From Aphelocoma coerulescens (Eukaryota; Chordata; Aves; Passeriformes; Corvidae): DNA of 64,000 bases. A program made the translations under genes and the position numbers. Of this stretch, positions 26,099 to 41,200 are shown in pieces; position 1 is the stretch's first letter; each line of letters starts with the position of its first letter. The stretch covers positions 67,549,563-67,613,562 of the forward strand of contig NC_091013.1 in assembly GCF_041296385.1 (NCBI RefSeq). The letters run 5' to 3'. The notes beneath the pieces are model-generated. The model did not search any database. It was given only the letters and a program-made list of their open reading frames with translations, and had not been told where the DNA came from.

Positions 26099-29000
26099 AC
26101 TTTACTGAACTCATTTCAAAATTATTTCAAAGGTGGGCTCATGAGTTCATCCTTCTACTCAGTTCTTCCCTTTCACACACTGGTTTTCATTAACAGAAAG
26201 AGTCAAGAATGTTTGAGATGTTGGTAAGGTTGTCCATATGGATTCCCTCTGAAGAGGATAAGTGACAGAGCCAAATTTTTCTGAGCTGCAGATGTGCAAT
26301 GTATTTGTAACAAACTGCAGCTCCCATCCAAAATTATATTTATCACATTTTGTGGCAAACTGAAAAATGGAATCTATTTGAGGGAAATTGACTTGATAGA
26401 GTACGTCTTTCCTCTGCAAACTGTATCAGTTATTGAGTTTGAATTCCTTTGGATAGAAAGCACAGAATAATCTGTATTTTTATTTGTTTTTAAAAATAAA
26501 AATATATATATTTTTGGGTATGTCTCATGATGCAAGCTTTTCAGCATGTGAAAATCATGCAGAACAAAATAGACACAGTCTAACAGTATGAAACAGTATT
26601 TTGAGTGTTACACAGTTCAATTGGAGCTGTGTTGAATCTTACCGTCCCTTTTACTGAAAACAAAGTGGCTGAGAATGGGGCAATAGTTGGTTTTAGTTTA
26701 ATTGAGGAAGCCATACGAATGATCAATTTCACATGGAGTCTATTACTGCTTAGATTTAACTCCATTTCTTTTGATTTCCCACTGTAGTTCAGCACAAAGG
26801 CAAACAGCACTGAATACACCTTTGTTCATGTGTAGATTAATTCATGTGCTTAGCTGCTTTCTCTGCCTTGTGAATGCAAAGGGTATTTAAAAAGCTGCTA
26901 AAAAATGCTGCAGCTACAGCAGCAAACAGTGAATTAAACTGACCTTTTCTTCAGCAGTTTCCATGTATTTTACAGCACTTCACTGTCTGAGCATTAGCCA
27001 TCAGCAGTGGATACACTGTATGGATAGAGATGCAGTTGATGGCTGCAGGCCTGTGTATCAGCTGAGCTGCTGGTGTGAACATTTTTGCAGAGTAGAAGGA
27101 GAGTTAAATCCGTAAGGCATCAGTGAGAAAAGCATAAAGTGAAAAGTGATTCTTAGCTGTGCTTGATGACTGCCACTGACTTTTACAGCATTACTTATCT
27201 TACTGTATTTCCTATCTAGAGAAGTGATTTCCAAACTCGTTTGATTTGAGGGGTCTTAGAGACTCTCCAGTAGAAATGTGGAGCCATTCAATCTTTATTG
27301 CAGGTATAGATTTCCTAATACCATGTATGAACTTCCTTGGAAAATTCTCTGTGGCTTGCCAGAGGGTCTGCAGAGTATGTACTGAAAGTGTTACTTTAAA
27401 GTCTTGAGTATAGCTGAAGTTTAACTGAGATGTGCAGTGGTTGATCTTGTATTAATCCACAGACAGCTCAAGTGAAGTAAAACCAACTGAAAAAAAAAAA
27501 GGTAAAAGCCTGGTGTGCAGTACTCCCCCACTGGATACAGGCTTTGCATCAGTTCCAGTTTCCCTGTGACTTTGGGGGATATGCCACCAAAGTGAAGGAA
27601 TTGGCTGGACATATTTTGTTGCTTTATTCATTATCTAAAAACTATTGCTTTTTAATAAATCAGTGAACTAATAGACATGGAAATGCAATTATTTGGGTAC
27701 ACACAGATTAAACCCCATCGGAGTAGTGCTCAAGAGCCAGGATGGTGCAGACATAGTGCTTGTAACAACCTTAGTCGGAATTTGTGTTGAAAAGATATGG
27801 GGATGCTTGTCCATTTATCCATTTTTCTGGTTAGGCATCTTCACTGATGCACGATATAGCTCCTTCATTCCCTCGTTACCATCTTTCATGACATCAGTTC
27901 ACGTACTGGGAAATCCTTCGAGCATGGAGCTTCTGAACAGTTCTGCCTAGTTTTGGCCAGTCTCCACTTGCTATTGAAATTCATATTAATGAAAAGGAGT
28001 ATGCCTTATCTACTATGACTACATGGAGAGTTTTGCATTTTGGGAAGTTAGTTATTAAACTACCTTTTATTAATTACAGCAGGCACCCTTGTGTTTCTAA
28101 TGGAATGATTTCTATTTAAATACATTATGCCATATGCCATATGCTGCTCTAGACTCTTTGAACTGTCAAGCATTTGATTCTGAGTCACAAAACGACGGGG
28201 TGAGCACACAGATGGGTTGTCACATAAAGAAGTCTGATGGCATGTGATAACACTCAGGCTTTTTTTTTTTCCCCCTCATAAAGCTTATAATGTACAAGCA
28301 TTGATCAGGGCTTGCCAAACAAAAATGAGCTGACAGTTAAACTCCAGAGTGTTTTCTGGAGTTCTTCAAGCATTTCAGTTCCACTCTGCAGACTCACTCT
28401 GCTTTTAACTGGACCGTGTCACATCTTTTCAGAACAATTGGTGTCAATCATTTTATTGTGCGACAAACTCTGGGAGAAATGGCACAGAGACTTGCCAAGC
28501 GAGTTCTGAGTGGTAACAACTGAGGCAGACCAAGGCCATTTTGAAGCAGCAAATTTTTTCCATACAACTAGTTTTCTTTTAAGGCAAACATACAGGTTTA
28601 CACTCAGGAGAAACACAGTTTTTCCTTCAATCTTTTCCTTCTTCCGTAACATTCAGGTAATTTCCCATAAAGGAAGAGAATTGATGGCAGGAGTTGAAAC
28701 ATTTGCATCTTAAGGGCAGAATGAAGGCAGAAGGATAGAAGATAAGGAATAAAGAAAAATGTACGTTTGGGCCAGACTGATACACTTTATAAAGGTGTTT
28801 ACAATACAGCTATTTTCCTTTGAGGTAGGTTTCTAAGCTCACATTAAGATCAATAGATATCTAAGGCGGACCTCATCAGGCTGAATCTAGATGCTTTGCA
28901 CTGTTAGAGATACCCTAGGGTCTGCAAAATCTCTGTGTGGGCTGGCAGGTATGATAGAGGACTTAGGGGAATTTTGCACTGTTCTGGAGAGGCAACTAAA

Positions 29001-32000
29001 GGAGGAAGATACTGAACAGCAATTAAACTGGCAGAAGGTGACACATTTGGGTGGCTAAATCCCACTCTGGGTTTGTACTGCCAGTGGAGCACAATTCAGT
29101 CATTGAGCTACAAGTGCCTAGTGCCATTTGAGATGCCTTTGGCTATTCCATCTCCAGCTGCTAATCCAGATGCATATGGCTTTCCCTGCTGCCTCCATGT
29201 CACGTCTGCCAGTCCCATGTGAATGTTTTTGCTGTCTTAAGAGTTATGTGAGCTTAGATGTGTCCTAGTCACAGACTTATGTTTATGTATTCTTTAGGAT
29301 GAGAAAAACATCTTCTAGACTCCCCTGATTGCACTGACAAAGATCTCAATTGCCACTGCAGAGGCATCTACTCAGGTTTGGTATGCCCTGTGTCACCTGA
29401 GGCACCTAGAAAGGAAGCATCTCTGGGTGGGGAAATTTCCCTCTCTGAGCCTGAAGCACCTCTGTAGTAATGAGCACACCACCTTTGATCAAATGAAAAA
29501 GAAAGGGAAGCGATGTTTCTTCTGTCAGAAAACTCCCATCTGCACCCTCCATTGCCCCATGCTCTGTTACAGTGAAAATGAGGGCTGTGACTGTCCCATG
29601 ACACAGCACTTTGCCAGCTGGGTGCTGGTATGTATTTGTAATACCTTTTTTAGTTTTCCTCTGCCACTGGCCCCACTTTCCAAGAGCTCTAGTAGGCAGG
29701 TGGCATTTTTTCACTGTGCCTGTTTGCTGAGGTTGGGAGCCAAGCAGGTGCCAGGCAGTGCATGATCACTGTGTGGAGTAACCCAAAGTAACACAAAAAG
29801 TCTCATAAAAGGTATGGGGTTTGACAGTCAGAAAAAGGGGGGTTAAGTAAAGTCAAATGCTGTGAATTAAAACCTGGAGCTCAGAACAGGAAGAGAAAGG
29901 GTGTTGGGGTTTTGCCCTTGGCTGAAAACCCTATTTCCATCACTTTCCATATTAAGCAGTGTTATTGGAGATAAGATCTGCAAGCTGAAGGTTGAAGCAT
30001 TGTATTCTCTCTGGTTTTTCTTGTTCTTATGCTTCATTTTGCTTTGCATGTAGGAGTCCCTCTAATGTCCCACTCTAGGAAGTCTGTGGCAGAAACACCT
30101 TGACCTCGAGTGAAACCCTGAACTAACTTGCTGTCTCATGTGTCATGACCCTTGTAGGAGGAATGGGAAGAAATTTGGTGCAGCATAGAATTATTTCTCT
30201 CTGTGTGCCCCTGCTGCCCAGACACTGGGATGAGGGAGTCCCTTACTGAATTCATTCACATTTGAGAATTCACAGGATTGTTCCCTCTCTCAAATGAGAC
30301 ACTTGAAGCTCAGGCTCAATAAGGAACCAGTCAAATGCCCCATGTTCAGTGACTACTAACTAAAGGTAGAACTTTTGCCCAAAGTGTTGATCTTGTGTTT
30401 AATCCCAGTAAAAGCCCATTTCAGCTCCATGTCTGGTTTTCCTGAGGGACAGATACTAACAGTAATGGATTGGTGTGATAACATTTCTCTAACAGAAGAA
30501 CAGAGAAATCAAAGAACAAAGTGATGGTGATAAGAGCAGGTAGAAGTGTAACCCTAAAGAAGGGATGTTCTGGGCAAAGAGCTGTCAGTATAAAGACACT
30601 GTCCCTCACTAACTGAATTGAGGCTGGACACCCACGGCCATGGGAGCCAGGCTGCCTGCAGCTGGCACAGCCCTGCTCCCCTCTTTCTTCTCTTGGGTCC
30701 TGCTGCTCTGCCCAGGCTCTGGAGTTTGTCTTAATCTATTCTGACCCACTTCTATCACTCCATTGCTTGCTTGGTATCAGCTCCTGGAGGGTTCTTTGAA
30801 CGGACTTCAGAAGCCGTGTCTACTGAAGAATTTCGCATCTCAGTTTTTAACCAATTCTTCTTTAACCATATTTTCTGTTGGCTAAGGTATGTCTGAAAGC
30901 AGCAGACAACTTCAGGTGCCAGCTGCACTTTACTTTCACACTCTGGAGTTACCTTTATGGGAGGTAAATGCTTTAAAATCATTAAAGTGAGGTGAGTTTT
31001 TAAATCACAAGAACCAGATAGTGAAAGTCCGTGCTGCATCTAAAAATTGGTTTTGTTTTGCTTGTCAAGATTACTGTACCTTCAAGTGACAGATGGGAAT
31101 GTGAAAACTTTCTATCATCCTTGAAGATTCAGGCTGGCTAATAGAGAAAAAAAAAAGTGAAAGGAAAAATCATCATTAAAATGGTCTTGAAAGTGATGAC
31201 TTTTAAATTATTGTCTGTCAGCTTCTCCATATGGCCTGAATATCTGTCAGATGAACAGTATACATTAGAATTTCTGTACAAAACAAACAAAAAAAAAGGC
31301 AAGTTTTCTTTTTGGTCAGGTCTGAAAATAAAAGAAGAAAAAGTAAATGATGGGGGAGAGCAAGGAGGAAGATAATTTCAAGTAGACATTTCTCGCTAAA
31401 AAGTGACTGTACAAAAAGCAACTTTCAGTTCCAATTTTATTTTCTCTTTGCAGTACTTATATCAAGTCTGGCCCATTCCTTTTATTTTTCTAAGTGAAAA
31501 TACAAATTGGGTTTTTACAATAATAAGGCCCAGTGAAGGGCTCCTTCCTTCTTCAGAGCCTTCCCAGGGTCCCTGTTACAGCAGTACAGACCCTCTAACT
31601 GCTGGGTGAGGAGGTCTTTATGGTACCCAGCAGTCCATTTCACTGCATTCATAGGCTGTAAGTGTCTGGAGATGAGGATGTACAAAAAATGAATGCATGT
31701 AAAAAGCTCTTGAAAAACCCATAATCAAGGAAAGCCACCACGGGTTTAGTTTCCATTTTAAAATGCATTTTGTAGCAGCAAGACTCTGAGGCTGAGTCCA
31801 AAGCTAAGTGCCTCATTCACTGCCATCACCACCTCTCTTTATTCATCAAACTGATGGCTTTCATCATCAGACTTAGCTGAATCATGTGCTTAGATTTGCC
31901 CTATGCGAGGGAGAAGGAAGAAGACTGTGGAAGGTTTGGCTTTATTTAACAGGCTTTTGATGCAATGATCAAATGGACTGACAGAAAACCCAAGGATGAG

Positions 32001-33985
32001 CCATTTAGCAATCAGGGAATGCTGTGCCCTCAACAAGTGAGAGAAGAGCTGAGTCTGTAAAACAGGACTTTGAGCTATGAACGGTCAGGACAGTTGCAAT
32101 TAATTTATGATGTGATGTCTGCATGGGTTATTTAAGGCACATCAGGTCCTGAGTGGAGGCTCCCACTGAAGCCACAGCAGCAATCTGAGGATAGCTCACC
32201 ACAAGGATTTGCAAGTTTCCTTTGTTGTGCGCTGGCTTTTACTGATAGGTCTTGGTGTTTATGAGTGCAGGCATTTTGCCCACAGCAAAATCTGGTTAAC
32301 ATCTCTTGGTTTGTTAATCCTTCTGTATTTATTGTTCAAGACTTGCTCATATCCAGGCTATTCTTGGAGATATTAATAGTGGTTAATATTTTACCTCTTG
32401 GAGTAAGCTGTTTGCTGCATGCCACAAATCATTTCTTTATCACTTCAAAGACGAGACCTAGATCTGTGCCAAGCCACTAGTGTAATTACTGTCCCTTCCC
32501 TGCCGCATCCACCATATGCAAAACCTGTTATATGTAATTATTTTCAATCACAAGCACCACTCTAGACAGACAAGATCATCTTTCAAGTGCTAACTGTTAC
32601 TAAAATACGATCATGCATTATACTCACAGCAAGAGTGACAGGGAAGGCAATCTGGGAGGGACAAGGATTACTCTGGATGGTTTAATATTGAGGCATCCAC
32701 TGTCTGACCCCCTGGTTTGTAGTTTTAGAATTTGTAGGTCTGGGCAGCTCTTCACTTAGCCTCATAGGTTGGTTTTAGACTACTTTTTGAAGGGATCCAT
32801 CATTCTGCATGGACCATGCAAAGAGCCTAGGGGCTGTCTGGGACCGTGTTGAATACTGAAGCCAAGGTCTTAATTCCAGTTTTGGATTGCCAAATCTGCT
32901 TGCTCTCAGTCAGCCCTGCATGTCTCTCCCCATGCCTTGCTAGCACATTGAGCCAGATGCAGCATTCACAATAGCAGTGTTTCACAGACCAGGGCAAGGA
33001 GCCTGTTTCATTCCCAAATATGGAACCTCTCCAGAAAAGCTGGTCTGTGACAGTGCCGACGCCTTCACTGGTGCATGGTATGTCATCTAAAACAGCTGCT
33101 GTGTGCCACCAGCACCTCCACTTGCTGACTCACCCCGTCCCACTGACTGGGTCCCTCACACCTGGAGGCTGCAGCCCCTTTTGTGAAGGTGCCATTTATG
33201 GATCTGCATATTTTCTTCCCCTTTCAATTTCTTTTAACGACTGTAGTGGATAATGGAAGATGATGGGGGTGGTAATTACAGGACATTGTTGGTTTTGGTT
33301 TTCTTCCTTTTTTAAAAAATGTTATAGGCATCCTAAGCATTTTAAGCAGCTGTAAAGATGGGTGTGGTGTCCTGGGTAGCATAGCTGGCTAAATGCAATA
33401 GAGCAGGCCAGAATGTGACTCTTGACTTAAACTAGTAACTGCTCTGAACTGAAGCTGCAAAATTAGCTTAATGATTTCCACTGGATTTGCAGCCCTTGGA
33501 TTCAACTTGGATCTTTCAATGGAGGATGCAGCTGTTCAGTGGGATCTACATTCTCTGTGATTAAATAAATTGGCTGTGACCATGTATGAATTATTAGTGG
33601 TAAAAGTACGCAGCCTTTTTGCTTTTGCAGGATCTGATCCACACAGCTGCTTACAAACAGGCATGGATTGATTAGAAGGGAGGGAAGGGACTGAGGGGCT
33701 TTTGTCCAAGTCCTATTAACACCATGGGCTTTGAGGCACACTCCACACTTTCAGTGCATAAAATAAGGGAGATGAAATGCCAGTTCCCAGCTTCAGTGCC
33801 CATGCAGACCAAGGCAGCATCAGTCCTGTTGAAGTCATGTAGAACCCTGCTGAAAGCAATGGGATGTGACACACATATGCTCATACATATAAATATACCT
33901 CCACGCATAAAGTAAAACTTGTGAAACTTTTTCTAGCTGGCTAGCAGGCTCTAAATCTCTGTGGAAGTCTTATGCTGAAGGCAAA

Positions 33986-34376
33986 TGTGGTAGTCTGTGA
34001 ACCCCCTGATTCTGTGCTGTTCCCCCTGTTCCCTGCCCTAGCCCTGGCCACTCCCTTGGTTTCTCCCTATTTGCTCCTGTACCCCAACCCTGCCCAGGGA
34101 TCGCCCCTGGGCCCCTGACAAAACCACCCTGCACCCAGACCACGCTGTCTCTCTACCTCTGAACATTGCGAGGACAAGATGTGAATAAAGCCATCTCAAA
34201 CCCTCATGAGAGACCCTTCTCTACCTTCTTTACCATCCACTGTGTTGTAACACTGCTGGCTGCTGGAGCCAGATTGAAATGGACTCCGGGATGCGACTGA
34301 TCGCATGGCCCTAGGAAACTCTCGCTGAGCTTTCAGGGAGCAGCAGCCTGCTAGGCAGAGTCCAGCAGTTACAACA
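33986..34376 (+). mobile_element. Solo LTR of an endogenous retrovirus (ERVK-like), sense
   Basis: The 391-bp element starts TGTGGTAGTCTG and ends GCAGTTACAACA. It is flanked by a perfect 6-bp duplication GGCAAA at 33980-33985 and 34377-34382. It has a C-rich U3, a poly(A) signal AATAAA at 34184-34189 in the same orientation as LHFPL6, and a long R/U5-like part after it. A 6-bp duplication is typical of betaretrovirus-like (ERVK) and alpharetrovirus-like integrases. No gag, pol or env remains. It sits about 3.7 kb upstream of the penultimate LHFPL6 exon. Higher GC and the intact duplication suggest it is younger than the CR1 copies, but no age can be measured here. Confidence 0.92.
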
Positions 34377-37300
34377 GGCAAATCCCTGAGCCTGGCCTGA
34401 ACCTTGCCTGCAAGAAGTACTGGAGGACACAAGTGTTTTGTCAATAGACACAAATCCACAACAGGTGCATATGCACTACAAAAGGGAACTGCCCGAAGGT
34501 CAGTTGAAACCAGCTGAAAACCAGTGATATTAAAGGACATGTCAGAGCAACAGCTTTAAGTCCTGTGGCCAGTTGGTACCTGTGACAAAACAAATAGTAA
34601 TAGGCATAAGCCTTTTTGCCAGATGGGAACACAAACCTGTGGGCTCTGAAAGTTGTGTTCACTAAAAGAAGCGTGTGAGCTTGCTCATGGCTTTGTACCT
34701 TGTTGTTTGCACATAAGCATGCTGCCACTCATGCTTTGGGGTCATGTGGCAGCACCAGCAATAGGCAGGAGTTTCCCACTTGATCTCGTCATCCCAGTCA
34801 GTGCAGGCTGCAATCGGAAAAGAAGCTGCACTGCTCGGTGACTGGTACTCCATAAGTGAAACTCAGCACTGATAAAGCCAGTACCCAGCTGGAGAGCCAT
34901 CTGTCACTGGGGTAGGGAGGCTTTCTGACATAGTTTTCCCTTATTTGGTTTATCTCTTTCTAGGAGGCACAGCTAATGGTGAGGCTCAGTGGTGGATGCT
35001 GTGGGCTGGTTGTTAGGCAGTGTTGGAATGGCTTTACAGGCAATCATCCACATGTGAGCTCCTTTGGAGCAATTCAACATTACAGTATATTGCATTGCTA
35101 AGGAATTTCTGACTGAACCCCAGAATTTATTTTCACTGAAACTGGGCTTTGAACTTACAGACATGGGTGTACAGAAATGGGAAAAGAGGTGTGACAGGGG
35201 GCTGAAGGAGTCTGAATATGGAAGGAAATAAATTGCCAAAGTTTGTGATCACTGATCCAGTGTAGCAACAGAGGCAGAAAGAGTGAACAGGTACCCGTGT
35301 TTGGAAAAGGATGAGCTGTGTTTGGAGAGTGGCAGTGGCAAGTGCTGTGAGCAACATTCATGGGAAAAAACCCAAACAACAACCTGTTGCTGCAACAAAA
35401 CCTAAAGAGAGCTGAAAACAAACAGTCTGTGAATGCAGTGGGCACTAGGCACCTGAGGAGAGTAATTGGCAAGGGCTGAGTAAGAGCTTGTTCTGGGTTT
35501 GGAGGAGCAGCATTGTTATGCTAATAGTCCTTTCACTTGCCTGCAGTGCTGCTGTTGTGCTCTCCTGGAAGAACTGGGCAGAAGGCTTTCCCAGGACCTA
35601 TTTGTGAGGAAGGGCTGGCTGCCGTTTAATCTGGTCCAAGGCAGGCGGGTGCAAGCCTGCCTTCCCTCATACCCCCTGCACACATCTCCCTGCCCCTCAC
35701 AACAGAGCCCTTTGAGCATTTGCAAGGTCTCCCAGACAGTCTGTTCAAGTACACAAGCTGATTGCAAACAGCCCGGCCAGGGTAGCTCACTTTAGGCCAG
35801 AGTGGCTTCTGAGCTGTGGCTGCCTGGGCTGGCGCTGGCTATGTTGTGGGTGCCATGAGCAGTATGGGAAGGGATCAGAACCACTGCAGGACTAGCTGGG
35901 GCTGCCACAGTCCCAATGGTCTTTGAGGCTGTCTTTGGCATCTATGTGCTCTTCCTCCTTTCCCCAGACATTCACATCATCGGTGATGATGTTCCTCCTT
36001 GCCCCATGGAGTCCTGCCCCTTCCTAGCACACCGCTCATGCTGTCTGTGCTTCACAACACCGTTCTTGCTTTTACAGTTCAAGGGAGAATCAACAGGGGC
36101 TTTATGAGAGTCTTAGGCTATCTTTAACAAATGTAGACCCAGTTTTGGCCTAAATTCTCTTGTCTGAGAAACATCCTTTCTGAGAATTTAATTAGAAGTG
36201 GTTCTCATTTACATGGATTCTACCAGCTGCCCTTAGCTCTATGGCCCTAGGGGAAAAAAAATCAAATGATACTGTGAAAGTTATTAGTGAGGACATTAGA
36301 AGCAACCATACCCAGATTAGTTCTGAAAATACCTAGCATTCACATGTTCTTAATTGCTTTTCTCCTGTCACAGCTGTTGGGTGAATGCACCATCTGAGAG
36401 AGGGCTGCCTCAGGGATTTCTTTTTCATTATGTGATGCAGATATGGAGGCAGGAGCAGGCAATGACTGCTCAACAAGGGAAGGAAAAAGTAGGCTTGAGC
36501 AGCGAGAAGAAATTTGAACGTAGTGGAGAAAGATCCAAGGAGTTAATACTGGGCTTAAACAGGGGCAGGTGTGCTTGGAGGAGCAGCAGAGAAGCTGCTG
36601 AGCTACTTTGTTAGCAGCCAAGATGCTAAGAGCATTAAACATCTTTTGAAGAAAGATGAGATACCACTTCTGGACTTTAGTGTCTTGTTCAGGTATGTTT
36701 TTGAGCAAATCAAGAACATAGTAAGATGATTTCTGTATTTTACAGGAACATCAGCAATATGAGAAGCTTAGGTATCTGGAGAATGGAGACAGTAGAAAGG
36801 TACAGCAAGCTCCAGGACAGGAGTCATAATCCCTCTCAGGACTCCTGTTAGACTGGTGTGATGTCCACAGTGTCTCTGTCACAACACCCAGGGCTTTTCT
36901 GCTCTGGGGGCAGGGCAGCAGAAGTGCTTTGCCAGGGAACACATGCTCTTTATTGTCAAGAGAGGAGGAGCAAGGTGATGTGAGGTCAAGAGATAATGCC
37001 CAAGGTCAGCAAGTGACAGCTGTAGGGCTTGAAGCCCTGTGCTCTGCCTAGCAGGTAAAAGGCACCCCTGCAAACCTTGGGAGGGCTTGCTTGGCTTTAC
37101 AGCCTGTGAAGTGTCAGATGCCCCTCGCCCATTATCTACATAGTGCTTTGTTTCCAATCTCATAAATAAGATCTGACACAAAGGAGGCAACATTAAAATG
37201 TTGTAACATACATTGAAATGTTCTCTCTAGGCTGTCTGTGTAAAATGCTTTGCCAGCTACATCAGCCTTTTGGCAGCTGCTGCAGTGACAGCTGAGAATG

Positions 37301-38014
37301 CAATATGATAAAAATGCCACTTCTGCAAAATAGACATGGTGCATGGGTGCATTGCTGATTCCCAACAAGGTCTTGTGAAGGGACAGGATTTGCCAAAACA
37401 CATCTGTCTGGGGCAGCATGAGGGCTGGAGAAAGCAAAGCATCTTGTGAATGTTAAACCAAGTATGACAACAGGTAAATGACTCAAGACCACAGTTGTTT
37501 CAGCTGAATGAATTAAGAAAACTTTGTGGAGTGTGTACCTGTGGTATGAATTGATCAAGTGGTATGAAACCATTATTCCCTTGCTTTTGAAAGAGTGAAA
37601 AACAAAGCAAAATGGCAACAGATTAGCACAACTGTCAGTTTTCTTGATGTAACCTTGATGGACCCTGGTTGATTGTTGTTTTAATTAATCAGAAGCAATC
37701 AGCTTGTAAATGCTATCATTAACACACTTCTATTTAACCACACGTTGTGTATTCCAAACTGCATATTTAGCTGTTCCGGAGAGTTGAAGAGGGGTCTAAA
37801 AGCTCTCAGATAAAAGCTTCAGAAGCTGAGCGTGGCTTCTGATGCTGAACTGCTCAGACTGGCTCCAGCCCCCAGACCAGCTCTAAAACTGCAGCAGAAG
37901 GCAGCAGTCCAAATGGTTTTCATCTGTTTTTAAGGGAAGAAGAGACTTCCTTTTCTCTGTGATTCCCAAATTGCAGTTTGAGACTTTGATTCCCAAGTGG
38001 CAGCCTGTGTTTAA

Positions 38015-38227
<213 letters not shown>

Positions 38228-41200
38228 TAGGACATAAGCACAGGCTTGGGGAAGCAACCTGTGTGTGGTAGGCTATTCATATTGCATAATTCTGGTATGG
38301 TGCCAAGGCAGGGGATTTCAGATAGATCTCTGGAAATATTTTACAGAAGAACATTATAAAAGAAAATGTATGTATGTATGCATATTTTAGGAAATAAATC
38401 AGATTTAATAGTCTTGCAGTATGGGAGCTAACACTCCTGGAGATCTTGACAGGGTAGATAGAGGCATCCCATCACAGCACAGGTCAGGGTAATTCTCCAT
38501 GACTGCAATTGTCTGTCTTTGAATTCTGGGATATTTATGGCCTTCTAACACAAGCCTAGAGTGTATTTGTATGTTACTCACATACTTGGGAAGCTGGCAA
38601 ATAACACTTTCACCCTATGTTTGCTTTCTCCCAAACAAGTTACTTGTCTTACTGCTGATGACGGCACTGCGCCTGGAATGAGAGCCAGGCATGCAGCCAA
38701 ACCAGGCTCACACCTGTGCTTCCTCTGGAGGGGTTCTAGAAAACAAGGAAACAGCAGCAACCTAAGGATCAAACAATGTGGATGATCAGGATCTGATGTT
38801 TGAATGCACATCCAGATCCTTATTTAGCAGGAAAGATCAATGCAATTGCTGATACCCTTCTCTGTAAGTGCTCTCTGACCCTGTGTCGCTTGAGGAAGAG
38901 GGGGATCTGCAATCCTGAAGAGACTGAACACCTTGAGCCCCCACAGACTCGAGGGCTTCTGCTCTTAAGCATACAGAACTCCCCATTTCCAGCCCCTGCA
39001 AGCTAAAAGTTAGTTAAGCTTAGAACTTCTTTCCATAGCTGTGTGCGCAGGACTTGTGCACGGCCTGACAGTAATCCCAGTGCAAGGAATAGTATACAAA
39101 AATGGTCTCCTAGGGTTAAAGACAAACCTGCTGCATTATCTCTTGATTTTACACTGATGTTTTTCAGGAGTAAGGAGATTTGTTTCCATCTCAGAGGTGT
39201 TTCTTGTCAAGATATGCAAATGAATTGAGGTTGAAAGATAAAGAAATACTGCTTTGGGAGAGATGTTCCAGACCAGTTGCCCCTACAGAATTTTTGTGGT
39301 GTTTTGAGTGCATTTGATCTGGCAGGGGACCAGAAATTCTTATAACCAATATCAGCACCCATCACTACAGTGCCACTGATGTCTTATCAGCAACCGCCCA
39401 TGGTGTTGCTCAGGGGATGTGTAATGTGCTCTGAAAGCTTTACCTTGTTATTCTGAACTCTACTATCCTTCTGTTCTTTTGATACTAAATTTGCTCTTCA
39501 GAGAAGTATAAAAAGTTCCTGCAAATTTTTTATTCACCTAATAATAGAAAGATTTAAACACAAAGGAGAGAGAACAATAAGAACAGAAATGTATAGTTAA
39601 CTAGCAGAAAAAAAATGTTCCAGAACTAAGATTCCCAGCTCCATGGAAGGGTGTGTCAAAGGATGTAGTAGAAAGACTAGGCAAAACTCTGTGGTAACTG
39701 TTGCAGGGAAGATTCAGGTTCATTGCTGCCCATGGTCAATCCTGTGTGGAAGCCTGAAGTAGCTCCTGGCCCAGCTCATGGAGCAGTGCACCCTTTGAAA
39801 GCCAGCTAGCATCTCACTGGTGCACACTGGTTCCTGCTCTTCCCTGACAAGCATGTGAGCAGCTGTGTTTCTGGGATTCCAGCTTGTGTCCCATGTTTGT
39901 TGCCACGTGCAGAAGGGTGTTACCTTCCAGGTTATTTCTCTGCAGAGTCACAGAAGGTGGATGTTGTGGCAGTGTGAGCCCTTTGAAGACAACATTTGGG
40001 CAGTACGAACTGTTACCTTAAACACTGTCATGTCCACACAGACTAGTCTCTGAGACCACCTTCACTGTCTCAATGTTGACTCATGAGTTAGATATTTGCA
40101 TAAATTGAGTCACTCTGCCTTGAAAGTCAGTGAAGAATCCCATGTGAAAAATGTCAGCTGGCGGCTTTCCTTCCAGGTACACATAAGGACCATGAGAAGT
40201 CTTGCATTAACTGTGAAGACACAGTGCTCTGACTGTGTTTTCTGGAGCTGGAGCACACAGCCCATGTGTTGCACATGCCTAGACTTGACAGCAGTGCTGG
40301 TTTCACTGATCTGCTGCAATCGTATGTCAACACATTAATTAACAGATCATAATGAGCACTGAAATTTGCTGCAGTGATTTCTGCTAGGCAGCTCTGCCAT
40401 TAAACATCTCCTTTCCATGTATATTGGCAGTGAACTTAAATGCTCGCCTATGATTTTTTTTTACTTAATGTCAGTGTCTGTTTGATGGTATGTTATCAAA
40501 ACCATCTGTAAAGAAGAGGTACTGTCCGAGGGCCATTTAATAACCACACTGCTCGTCTTTCATAAATACCTCTTGGATGGTGATAACCCCAACCCTCTAG
40601 GTCTTTTCTGAATCATTAGAGACTGGCATACTCATTAGAGCCTACAGGCCAAAAATGATGTTTCAAAGACTTAATCTTACTAAGTCTCAAGACAAATTTA
40701 AGTAATTATTGCTTTCATTTGAATATTTAATTTGATTAAGCTGCAATGATATACTTTCTATTCCTGAGCCTGTGAAATGAGTTGTCTGAAGAACCATGCT
40801 GCATTCAAAATCTGCTCTCAGAAAATCTGAGCTACTGTGAACCCTGCACTGGTTTGCTAATGGGAGAAATGCTGATGATGGGAGTGCTGGTCCTGCACCC
40901 CCTGCTGCTGTGGGTGCCAGTGAGGATGACATAGGGAGGGTAATTCAGCACATGGTTACTCTAAAAGGAGAGGGTGTTCACAGGAATGCTGATCAGCAGA
41001 CAGCATTCAGCCTCCTCTTCCAGGATGGCAGAGCAAGTGCTGCAGCCTGGACCACAGGGAAAGTATGTGTGCAGTTGGGAAAGGAGGGTCAAAGCTCACC
41101 AGGTTTGACCACAGAGCCAGCAAAAGTGGGAATTCAGCACTGATATTTGTTTTGGACTTACAAAAAGTGAGGGCAAAAATGGTTGAGGTTGAAGGTAGAA

